From Planctomycetaceae bacterium (GTDB lineage Bacteria; Planctomycetota; Phycisphaerae; Phycisphaerales; SM1A02): a DNA stretch of 16,195 bases. The stretch spans positions 1 through 16,195 of the forward strand of contig JAIYCA010000298.1 of NCBI GenBank assembly GCA_027488265.1, in the 5' to 3' direction. Each line of letters begins with the position of its first letter. Positions within the stretch are counted from its first letter, which is position 1. Made by a program: the position numbers and the translations under genes. Shown here piece after piece: positions 1 through 6,779 of the stretch. Under the pieces are notes generated by a model. The model was not told the DNA's origin and made no database searches. It worked only from the letters and a program-made list of their open reading frames with translations.

Positions 1-519
1 CTCGGCCAAGTGGACTTCGTGGACATGTATCTGATTCGCTTGGAAAACCCAGGCATTCTCAAGATCTCGACCGCGGGCGGCTCCTTTGGAGGCGATGCAG
101 GCTTCGACTCGCAACTCTTCCTCTTCAGAGCGGGCGGAGTGCCCGGCGATCTCAAAGCCGGCGGCTTGCTCGCGAACAACGATGCCGATGACGGCAATAC
201 CGGCTCGCTCATCGGGCCAGCCGCGACCGACGGCTCGGGTTTCGTCGTGACCTCGCCTGGTCTCTACTTCATCGCGATCAGCGCGTTCGGAACAAACCCG
301 TTCAGCTCGAACGGCGATCCAATCTGGGGCGTACTCAACGTGCCTGGCCAGATTCGCTTCGGCGAAGGCGGAGATCTCGCAGGCTGGAGCGTGACTGGCC
401 AACCCGCGGGCGGCTCATACTCGATTCGTATCGAAGGCTTCTCTGGCGTCAACGTTCCCGCGCCGGGCGCACTCGCGATCCTCGCTCTTGCCGGACTCGT
501 CAACCGCCGTCGGCGTTGA
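1..519 (+). CDS. Secreted protein with PEP-CTERM-like C-terminal anchor (5' truncated)
   Basis: The frame is open from the first base of the window to TGA at 517-519, so this is the C-terminal part (about 172 residues) of a longer gene. The visible protein is rich in Gly, Asp, Asn and Ser. A stretch near its start (FDSQLFLFRAGG, then ANNDADDG) and the later GLYFIAIS resemble the beta-sandwich repeats of pre-peptidase C-terminal or DVUA0089-like proteins. The end has the tripartite layout of a sorting signal: VPAPGA, a short hydrophobic stretch (LAILALAGLV), then NRRRR. That matches the PEP-CTERM-type tails common in Phycisphaerae, where such proteins are exported and processed by an exosortase-like enzyme. 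Export and processing are inferred, and no exosortase gene is visible here. The last 20 bp overlap the end of the convergent kinase gene. The GTG at 10 is not a credible start because coding continues upstream of it. Confidence 0.75.
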   Translation, partial: LGQVDFVDMYLIRLENPGILKISTAGGSFGGDAGFDSQLFLFRAGGVPGDLKAGGLLANNDADDGNTGSLIGPAATDGSGFVVTSPGLYFIAISAFGTNPFSSNGDPIWGVLNVPGQIRFGEGGDLAGWSVTGQPAGGSYSIRIEGFSGVNVPAPGALAILALAGLVNRRRR

Positions 520-2782
520 GCGCGGGACTCGCTTCGCCAGCGTCGAGCGACGCACTCTCCTCGATCGCAACGCCTGATTGCGCAGCCATCGCTCGAATCG
601 CAGCGAGAAGCGATGCCGACTCGCGCGTCATCGTTGCGTCGACGCCCTTCTTTTCATGCAGAATCTTCTCCGACTCACGCGCATTCTCGAAGGCGCGCTT
701 GAGATCACCCGTACACATTTGCACGCGCGCGAGGTTGTAGCGCGTACGACCAACACGCCAATCATCGCGCGGCACGATCTCAAGCAGCGCGTTTAATGCC
801 TGTTCGTACTGCGCCACCGCCGCAACGACATCCTCGCGCGCGGCGAGAAGCGTCGCACGGCCATGCAAGAGCCCAACTCGAATGACGTTCGCCGCGTTCG
901 TGTCTGGGAACGCCGCGCTTCGACGAATCGCGTCTTCCAACATCGCCTGCGATTCATCGAGCCGCTGCTGTGCTCGGAGCGCGCTCGCGAGATGCCGCAT
1001 CGTTTCAACCGTGTCGACGTCTTCGCGCCCGAGTGCCTTCTCGCGCAATGCGAGCGCTCGACGATAGGTCGCCTCAGCGAGCGCAAACTCCTGCAGGTTG
1101 AATTGCACGCGCGCGAGCGCAAACTCTGTCTCCGCGAACTGCGCCGCCGAAACTTCACCACGCTCGAAACCATCCGCTTGCACGCGATGCGCTTCCTCGA
1201 TCGCCGATCGCGCACGCGCTGCGTCGTCGAAACCAAGGTGAATCAACCCAAGCGTTCGCAGAACGCCCGCGAGTTGGTACGGCTCGTCAACCAGTTCGGT
1301 GCTCACCTGTTGTTCGACAAGCGCGAGGAAATCGTCGATACCCATCGAACTCGAGCCCGCGCCCGTTTCAGGATTCGCAGAGCCGAGTGCTTTCTGAAAA
1401 CTCGCGAGCGTTCGTTCGCTTCGAATGCGTTCGCGCTCGGCGTTTTGATACGCAAGGAAGAGTGAAACACTCGCGACGATGATCGTGATGAAGAGCGCAC
1501 CCGCAGCGGTCGCCGGAATCCAGTGCCGACGCAAGTTCTTTCGCACGACGTACGCGAAACTATCGTCGCGCGCGAGAATCGGCCGTCCATCGAGAAATCT
1601 CGTGAGATCTTCGACAAGCGCATCAGCGGTGTCGTAACGACGCGCAGGATCTGCCGCGAGAAGCCGCAGCGCAATCACCTCGAGATCTGCATCGACCGAC
1701 GTGAAAATCGTCCGCGGCCGCGGCGGATCCGACATGGTCTTCTGAACCACGAGTTCCGCAATCGAGCGCGCGCCCTCAAATGGTCGGCGACCACAGAGAC
1801 ACTCGTACAACATGACACCAAGCGCGTAGAGATCACAACGAGAATCGATCCCCGCAGGATCGCCCGCGAGTTGTTCCGGCGCCGCGTACGCGAATGTGCC
1901 GAGGAATTCGCCTGCCATCGTTGCGCCGCCGCTTGCCTCGGTCGCCGCCGCCTCGCCTCCCTCACGCGAAGGTTCCGCGATGCGCGCGAGACCGAAGTCG
2001 AGAATGCGCGGCACACCTTCGCGATCCACAAGCACGTTGCCTGGCTTGAGATCACGATGAATCACACCGCGTCGATGCGCGTACGCCACCGCTTCCGCGA
2101 CCTTGCGAAAGAGTTCAACCAGCTGACGCGGCGATTGTTCGTGACTCCGCACAAACTCATCGAACCGCGCACCCTCGACGAGTTCCATCGCAAACCACGG
2201 CTCACCCGATCGCGTCAACCCCGACTCATAGAGGGTGACGATGCCAGGATGCCGAAGATGAGCCACAACCTCAACCTCGCGCTCGAAGCGAAAACGTTGC
2301 TTTTCGCCGGCAAAACGGCCACCGAGCAGCATCTTCACCGCACACGCGCGACGCGTCGCGATCTGCTCCGCCTGATAGACCGCGCCTTGTCCGCCGCGAT
2401 GAAGTTCTGGTCCGAGTCGATAGCCTCGGATTGGCCCATCGAAGTCTTCCGTGTCCTTCCCGCCCGAGTCGCGATGATTCGGATCAGTATTTGCGGGCCG
2501 TGCGGCTGCGACCGACGCAATCTCCTCAAGAAACGCCCCATGGAGAAACGTGTTGTTTCGATCAAACTGATCGACGGCGCGCGCGCAGAATTTGCACGTC
2601 ACGAGATGTAGCTCAAGTTGCGGATCGATCTCGATCTCACGCTCGCGTTTCGCCAGCGCCGCGAGTTCCAGCAAATCCATCGAAAATCGGCCGCAACCAG
2701 CCGCATCGGTTCCACTTCGCGTCACATCACCGCCGCGCGTACTCATCTCGTCATCGCGAATCGGTTCGTCCCGCTCGTTCAC
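500..2782 (-). CDS. Membrane Ser/Thr protein kinase with N-terminal zinc-binding-like motif and TPR tail
   Basis: This is a Hanks-type kinase of 760 residues, counted from GTG at 2782. That start forms a GTGA overlap with the sigma-factor stop and has GAGG 8 nt upstream. An in-frame ATG at 2821 lies inside the sigma gene and one at 2746 is further in. Near the N-terminus, H59-x3-C63-x2-C66 has the HxxxCxxC spacing of zinc anti-sigma domains. The kinase domain spans about 120-400: glycine loop ending RGGQGAVY with His at its first Gly position, K150 in AVKML, catalytic HRDLKPGN with D244, DFG from D262, and APE about 35 residues later after a Thr/Ser/Glu-rich activation segment. One membrane helix lies at about 421-444. 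The remaining 300 residues are helical, with TPR-like motifs (for example ALAEATYRRALALREKALG). The family phosphorylates Ser/Thr on partner proteins. The adjacent ECF sigma factor is the obvious candidate target, as in planctomycete ECF-STK groups, but this is inference. Confidence 0.9.
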   Translation of the reverse strand: MNERDEPIRDDEMSTRGGDVTRSGTDAAGCGRFSMDLLELAALAKREREIEIDPQLELHLVTCKFCARAVDQFDRNNTFLHGAFLEEIASVAAARPANTDPNHRDSGGKDTEDFDGPIRGYRLGPELHRGGQGAVYQAEQIATRRACAVKMLLGGRFAGEKQRFRFEREVEVVAHLRHPGIVTLYESGLTRSGEPWFAMELVEGARFDEFVRSHEQSPRQLVELFRKVAEAVAYAHRRGVIHRDLKPGNVLVDREGVPRILDFGLARIAEPSREGGEAAATEASGGATMAGEFLGTFAYAAPEQLAGDPAGIDSRCDLYALGVMLYECLCGRRPFEGARSIAELVVQKTMSDPPRPRTIFTSVDADLEVIALRLLAADPARRYDTADALVEDLTRFLDGRPILARDDSFAYVVRKNLRRHWIPATAAGALFITIIVASVSLFLAYQNAERERIRSERTLASFQKALGSANPETGAGSSSMGIDDFLALVEQQVSTELVDEPYQLAGVLRTLGLIHLGFDDAARARSAIEEAHRVQADGFERGEVSAAQFAETEFALARVQFNLQEFALAEATYRRALALREKALGREDVDTVETMRHLASALRAQQRLDESQAMLEDAIRRSAAFPDTNAANVIRVGLLHGRATLLAAREDVVAAVAQYEQALNALLEIVPRDDWRVGRTRYNLARVQMCTGDLKRAFENARESEKILHEKKGVDATMTRESASLLAAIRAMAAQSGVAIEESASLDAGEASPALNADGG

Positions 2783-3423
2783 GCGTCGAGCCTCGCGCTC
2801 GGTCGTCCGCCTGCGCCCCAATCGCCGGGCGACTCTTCAAATTCCGCCTCAAGACGCTCGACGATCTCCCGCAGTTTCGCCGCGATGCGGCTCTTCGCGA
2901 GATAGACGTCGTGCGTGGACATACCGAGATCCTCCGCAACCTGCGCAGGGCTCAACCCGTGATAGACAAGCATTTCAAACGCGCGAATCGTCTTCGGATC
3001 AGTCTTCGTTTTGGTCGCGAGTTCTTCGAGTGCTTCGCGCAACACCGCGCGACGGCGCTCCGCTTCATAGGCTGCCGAAACGCTCTGTTCATCGTCGAGA
3101 TCAATCATCGCGCTCTCGCCACGCTCAACCTTCGCGACACCACGACGGCGCTGTTGATCAATCATGCGATAGCGCGCGATCGTGACGAGCCAAGCTCCAA
3201 GTCGACCGCGCGATCGGTCGTACTTGCCCTCACGGTACTCCTCGACGAAGCGGACGATCGTCTCTTGCGCGATTTCGTTCGCGGCATCGTCCTTCAGGCC
3301 GCAGTTGCGAGCGAACCCAAGGAGGATGGGCCGATAGCGGCGATCAAACGCCTCCCACGCCGCGGCATTCCGCGGATCAAAGAGCCCGGCGAGAAGAGCG
3401 GTTGTGGTGCGATCGAGATCCAT
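2779..3423 (-). CDS. ECF-family RNA polymerase sigma factor, partner of the kinase
   Basis: This is a 214-residue sigma-70 family protein. Region 2 lies at about residues 24-94 (FDRRYRPILLGFARNCG, ANEIAQETIVRFVEEY, then GAWLVTIARYRMIDQQRRR, the core-binding and -10-recognition helices). Region 4 lies at about 125-186 with the helix-turn-helix LSPAQVAEDLGMSTHDVYLAKSRI split across it. Regions 1 and 3 are absent, as in ECF factors. I chose the ATG at 3423 because protein similarity begins just after it and a TACGAT element sits exactly 6 nt upstream. An ATG at 3471 would add 16 unlikely residues. No Shine-Dalgarno precedes it. Its TGA overlaps the GTG of the kinase gene, so the two are probably translationally coupled. 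The product should direct RNA polymerase to a specific regulon, with activity set by the kinase rather than by a separate anti-sigma gene. That regulation is inferred from context. Confidence 0.9.
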   Translation of the reverse strand: MDLDRTTTALLAGLFDPRNAAAWEAFDRRYRPILLGFARNCGLKDDAANEIAQETIVRFVEEYREGKYDRSRGRLGAWLVTIARYRMIDQQRRRGVAKVERGESAMIDLDDEQSVSAAYEAERRRAVLREALEELATKTKTDPKTIRAFEMLVYHGLSPAQVAEDLGMSTHDVYLAKSRIAAKLREIVERLEAEFEESPGDWGAGGRPSARLDA

Positions 3424-3429
3424 GTTCGG

Positions 3430-3458
3430 ATCGTACCACTCGCCGCGAGTCCCCCCAA
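3430..3458 (-). promoter_or_regulatory. Candidate promoter of the ECF sigma gene, giving a leaderless mRNA
   Basis: On the minus strand TTGGGG (3453-3458) is followed after 17 nt by TACGAT (3430-3435). The trinucleotide TGG sits directly before TACGAT, as in an extended -10. The hexamer ends 6 nt before the ATG at 3423, which would put the transcription start on the A of the start codon. The -35 matches the consensus in three of six positions. This is read by eye only. Confidence 0.4.
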
Positions 3459-3561
3459 ATCGAGCGCACAAAGCAGCGGCTCACCGGATGGCTTCCACGG
3501 CGCAAACCGTACGTTTCTGCCGCATTTTTCGCGGTGCACTCGCTGCTCTCGTACAAGCCCG

Positions 3562-5460
3562 TCACGACTTCCGCAACGATTCTGCGATCGAAACCTCATG
3601 GACGCGCATCGAGAGCACGTCGAGCGCTTGCTTCGACTGATGAAACTTGTTGGCATCCACCGATCGCGGGTCGTGCGCGGCCGATTCGCACAGCCCGCGA
3701 ACTTCGGCCATCGCTGTCTCAAGCTCCGTGACGTAACTCGGATCGAGTGCAAGACGCACGCGCGCAAGCGCTTCTCCGATCCACTTCAAATCAAGTTCTG
3801 AGTGCACGCGCAAGTCGATCACGCGATGCACCGTCATGTCATCACGCGCGTATTCAACGCTCTCGCGCTCCATTCGTTCAACTTCTTCGGCGGAAAGCCC
3901 GTAACTCGGCACCACCTGAATCGACGCCTCTCGTCCGCTGCGTTTCTCGACCGCGCGAACCGAAAGGACGCCGTTCTGATCGACCGTAAACGCAACATCG
4001 ATTTGCGGAATACCTGCAGGCATCGGCGGAATACCGCGCAAATCAAACATGCCAAGCGATCGACAGTGCTGTGCCAGTTCGCGCTCGCCTTGCAAGACGT
4101 GAATCCGTACATTCGTCTGCCCATCTTTCGACGTCGAAAAATGCTCGTGCGCTTTCGACGGAGTCGGGCTGTTGCGCATGATGAGTTTCGCCATCGCGCC
4201 GCCAACCGTCTCAATACCAAGCGAGAGCGGAATGACGTCGAGGAGAAGCAAATCTTTGCGACTTCCCCCGACAATCGCCGCTTGCACTGCTGCACCGAGC
4301 GCGACGACGCGATCAGGATCGAGCGCTGCGTACGGCTCTTTCTCGAAGAAACGCGCGACCGCGGCACGCACCGATGCCAAGCGTGTCGAACCGCCAACGA
4401 GGACGACGCGATCAATCTCGGCCACCGAAGATTGAGCGTCCTGCAACGCGCGGCGACAGGCGGCGAGTGTTCGCTCGACGAAGGGTGCCGCTGCGCTGGC
4501 AAGTTCTTCGGCGGTCAGCGTGAGTTCAACGTCGCTTCCACCACACGAAGCGCGTTCAACGACCGACGCGCGATCGGCGAGCGCAACCTTCGCGCGTTCC
4601 GCAGCCGCCACGAGTTCGGCGCGCTCTGCCGCGGTTGTCGGTGCGACGCGCCCCGACGCAATCCACAAACCCACGATCGCGCGATCGATGTCGTCGCCAC
4701 CAAGCGCGGTATCGCCGGCGGTCGCGAGAACTTGAAAGCAATCGGCGCCTGCGCCGATCGATTCACCCGGAACAATGTCGAGGATCGTGACATCGAAGGT
4801 CCCGCCGCCGAGGTCGTAGACGGCGATGCGTTCGTTTCGCCGCGATTGGCCGAGTCCGTAGGCGAGCGCTGCGGCGGTTGGCTCATTCACGATGCGAACC
4901 GCGTCGAGCCCCGCGAGACGAGCAGCGTCGCGGGTCGCCTGCCGTTGCGCATCGTCGAAGTAGGCGGGAACCGTGATCACCGCGCGCCGGACCGCGCAAC
5001 CGAGATCGAGTTCCGCAACGCGGCGAAGTTCGCGCAGGACATCCGCCGCGACCTGTTGCGGCGTGACGATGACGCCATCGACTTCGAGTGCCGCGATGCC
5101 GCGCGGGCCGTCCGCAAGCGGCAGCGAGAATCCCAACGAAAATGTTCGCGTCTCGGCGGCCGACCGCCCGAGCAAGCGCTTCGCACTGGCGATCGTTCGC
5201 GAGGGGTACAACGACTGCGATGCGCGCGCGACGCGGCCTACAGCTTCGGCCCGTGCCCCACCGCCATCTACCACGTAACGCACCACCGAAGGAACGATGT
5301 CACCCTGCGGCGCGCTTCCGAGCACGCGTGGACCCGCCTCTGTCAGAATCGCGACGAGCGAATTCGTTGTGCCGAGATCGATGCCGACGATCGGACCGAG
5401 CGTGCTCTCGCTGCTTTGCGCATGAGATTGCGTGTGAGATTGCTGTTGGGGGCGCTCCAT
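3562..5460 (-). CDS. hscA: Hsp70-family chaperone, HscA-like
   Basis: This 632-residue protein has the complete Hsp70 layout. The nucleotide-binding domain shows IDLGTTNS at 27-34, NEPTAAALAYG at about 192-202, YDLGGGTFDV at 215-224 and VGGSTRL at 355-361. The linker and start of the substrate domain read DVIPLSLG at 408-415. Several stretches follow HscA more closely than DnaK, notably GDTALGGDDID at 249-259, KDGQTNVRIHVLQGERELAQ at about 445-464 and HCRSLGMFDLRGIPPMPAG after it. HscA works with HscB and IscU in iron-sulfur cluster transfer, using ATP hydrolysis. Residues 1-20 form a Gln/Ser/His-rich extension not typical of the family. None of iscU, hscB or fdx is visible in the window, so the isc context is missing and a general DnaK-like role remains possible. 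The ATG at 5460 has no Shine-Dalgarno but has TACCAT 10 nt upstream. The gene lies just after a terminator and 138 nt before the sigma gene. Confidence 0.8.
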   Translation of the reverse strand: MERPQQQSHTQSHAQSSESTLGPIVGIDLGTTNSLVAILTEAGPRVLGSAPQGDIVPSVVRYVVDGGGARAEAVGRVARASQSLYPSRTIASAKRLLGRSAAETRTFSLGFSLPLADGPRGIAALEVDGVIVTPQQVAADVLRELRRVAELDLGCAVRRAVITVPAYFDDAQRQATRDAARLAGLDAVRIVNEPTAAALAYGLGQSRRNERIAVYDLGGGTFDVTILDIVPGESIGAGADCFQVLATAGDTALGGDDIDRAIVGLWIASGRVAPTTAAERAELVAAAERAKVALADRASVVERASCGGSDVELTLTAEELASAAAPFVERTLAACRRALQDAQSSVAEIDRVVLVGGSTRLASVRAAVARFFEKEPYAALDPDRVVALGAAVQAAIVGGSRKDLLLLDVIPLSLGIETVGGAMAKLIMRNSPTPSKAHEHFSTSKDGQTNVRIHVLQGERELAQHCRSLGMFDLRGIPPMPAGIPQIDVAFTVDQNGVLSVRAVEKRSGREASIQVVPSYGLSAEEVERMERESVEYARDDMTVHRVIDLRVHSELDLKWIGEALARVRLALDPSYVTELETAMAEVRGLCESAAHDPRSVDANKFHQSKQALDVLSMRVHEVSIAESLRKS

Positions 5461-5470
5461 CGGGCCCGCG

Positions 5471-5476
5471 ATGGTA
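5471..5476 (-). promoter_or_regulatory. Candidate -10 element of hscA
   Basis: TACCAT on the minus strand ends 10 nt before the ATG at 5460, which would give a 5' leader of only a few bases. The expected -35 position, about 17 nt upstream, falls in the T-tract of the preceding terminator (TTTTTC at 5494-5499), so terminator and promoter nearly touch. No good -35 is visible. Confidence 0.3.
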
Positions 5477-5494
5477 CGGGGAACGGCACGCTCG

Positions 5495-5528
5495 AAAAAG
5501 AACTCCGGCGGGCAAAGCCCACCGGAGT
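5495..5528 (-). terminator. Intrinsic terminator upstream of hscA
   Basis: The arms 5502-5513 (actccggcgggc) and 5517-5528 (gcccaccggagt) pair over 12 positions with a single mismatch around an AAA loop. Read on the minus strand the stem is followed by TTCTTTTTC, so it is oriented to end transcripts arriving from the second ECF sigma gene. It lies about 25 nt past the stop codon at 5554. That supports a transcript ending here and an independent promoter for hscA. Confidence 0.85.
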
Positions 5529-5553
5529 CGGTTGCTTGGGTTGAAGCGATTGA

Positions 5554-5763
5554 TCAGTCGTTGTGCGAGCAGTTTCCGACGCAGCGTCCGAGTTCTTCGA
5601 GGAGGAACGCGTCGAGTGGGTTCCCGATTGCTTGGATCGCGGCCCCTGAGACAGGGGTGATTGGCAATATGCGGGGCTCACACACTTCATTACCACTCAG
5701 TTGGGCGAGCCGGAACTTCATGCGTTCGCGAACATGCGCCTTGGATTCGCGCGCTTCCGCCAA
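5554..5763 (-). CDS. Small hypothetical protein downstream of the second ECF sigma gene
   Basis: I do not recognise this protein. An open frame ends with TGA at 5554-5556, right before the intrinsic terminator, and its last 60 or so codons mostly have G or C in third position like the neighbouring genes. The start is unclear. TTG at 5763 gives 69 residues, ATG at 5721 gives 55, and neither has a Shine-Dalgarno. The frame stays open upstream into the sigma gene, but that overlap is probably a shadow. The predicted peptide begins with a charged, probably helical stretch (LLAEARESKAHVRERMKF). It ends in a segment with Cys residues (GRCVGNCSHND). It lies 43 nt after the sigma stop and is probably co-transcribed with it, so a regulatory partner of that sigma factor is possible but unsupported. 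Confidence 0.35.
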   Translation of the reverse strand: MAEARESKAHVRERMKFRLAQLSGNEVCEPRILPITPVSGAAIQAIGNPLDAFLLEELGRCVGNCSHND

Positions 5764-5806
5764 AAGTGTTGCATGGAGTGCGGCGTGTGCAGCGTTTGGT
5801 GCCGAT

Positions 5807-6697
5807 TCAGCCTGCCGCTGCGGTGCGGCGGGGAAACTGAACGGCGTTCGCGGGTTCGGCAGGTGGTTCGATGAGTCTTCGGAGTTTTGAGAGGCCACGG
5901 TACTTCCAGTTGTTGATGGTCGAGACGGGTACGCCGAGAGAACGTGCTGCCGCCTGGTAGTCCAGACCTTCACAGACGATCAGCCGCACCGCAGTTTGCT
6001 CTTCGTCGGTCAACTGTCGCAGCACCGCTTCCAAGCGATCGGTGTCATCACCGAGGCCTGCCCCCTGCGCCCCCGCGGAGCCACCAGGCATCCGAGAGGC
6101 GCAACGATCCTCCGAACTATCCGACACCACCATGCCTGAGCGTTCGAGAATCACGCGGTACCGCTGCGACCGTTCGTACTTCCGACGAATGAGGTTCTCT
6201 GCGATACGAAGGAGATAAGCGGTACTAATCAACATCCTTTCCAAATTTCTGACGCGAAGTAAACGACAGAACGCCTCGTGGGCAATTTCTTCAGCCTCGT
6301 CCTCGCCAACAGACTTGCGAGCGAAGCAGTACACACGGTGATAATTCGCTTGGTAGAGCTCCCCGACGATTCGAGCGCGCTCCGCGCGATCGACCACGAC
6401 GTGCTCTTCGCGCTCTTCGGGACCAACCTCAAGTGAAACGACCTCTCCGCACGCCGGCACACGGCCAGCCGCGGAGGGTTCAGGGTGCGCGTTCGCAGCC
6501 ATGCGGACGCTGAGAGCGGTTCCTTGCTCAACCAAGCGCGGCCACGGTACGGGGGAAGTTTCCGCGCGCAAGGCTTCTTTCTCTGATTCTGTGGCAAACC
6601 GTTTCGGCTCCGGCAAGTTCCGCGCGCCACGCGCGGCAGTGTTCGGACTCAACTCGAACCGGTCCATCGATTGTTTATCCATCCTTCGTGCGAGCAT
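5807..6697 (-). CDS. ECF-like sigma factor with a long N-terminal extension
   Basis: This is a 296-residue sigma-70 family protein. Region 2 spans about residues 108-182 (ELYQANYHRVYCFARKSVG, DEAEEIAHEAFCRLL, STAYLLRIAENLIRRKYE). Region 4 spans about 222-277, with LTDEEQTAVRLIVCEGL followed by the helix-turn-helix (DYQAAARSLGVPVSTINNWK). About 105 residues precede region 2, rich in Ala, Glu, Pro and Arg and without a recognised fold, so the protein is longer than a typical ECF factor (near 180-200). I chose ATG at 6697 because AGGAG lies 8 nt upstream, the best Shine-Dalgarno in the window. The frame stays open to 6994 but that part looks non-coding. ATG at 6502 would remove most of the extension. 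No anti-sigma gene or kinase is adjacent. Its target regulon cannot be told from the sequence. Confidence 0.88.
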   Translation of the reverse strand: MLARRMDKQSMDRFELSPNTAARGARNLPEPKRFATESEKEALRAETSPVPWPRLVEQGTALSVRMAANAHPEPSAAGRVPACGEVVSLEVGPEEREEHVVVDRAERARIVGELYQANYHRVYCFARKSVGEDEAEEIAHEAFCRLLRVRNLERMLISTAYLLRIAENLIRRKYERSQRYRVILERSGMVVSDSSEDRCASRMPGGSAGAQGAGLGDDTDRLEAVLRQLTDEEQTAVRLIVCEGLDYQAAARSLGVPVSTINNWKYRGLSKLRRLIEPPAEPANAVQFPRRTAAAG

Positions 6698-6779
6698 GTC
6701 GGCCACTCCTGTGGGTTTCGGGCACGTCCTGTGCCCCGACGAAGCACCCGCCCCCAGCGGGTTGGTCCATTCTCGGACC
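6698..6779 (-). promoter_or_regulatory. Structured 5' leader of the second ECF sigma gene
   Basis: Three separate hairpins lie side by side just upstream of the AGGAG ribosome site. They are 6720-6736 (gggcac paired with gtgccc, 5-nt loop), 6746-6762 (acccgc with gcgggt, 5-nt loop) and 6764-6779 (ggtcc with ggacc, 6-nt loop). All stems pair perfectly. The ribosome-binding site itself lies outside the stems. A role in translational control or transcript stability is inferred from position only, and it matches no riboswitch family that I recognise. Confidence 0.4.

Noticed and set aside
1523..3801. Long plus-strand reading frames opposite the kinase, sigma factor and hscA
   Set aside because: They are antisense to recognised genes, their translations are Arg/His/Ser-rich without motifs, and long shadow frames are expected at this GC content.
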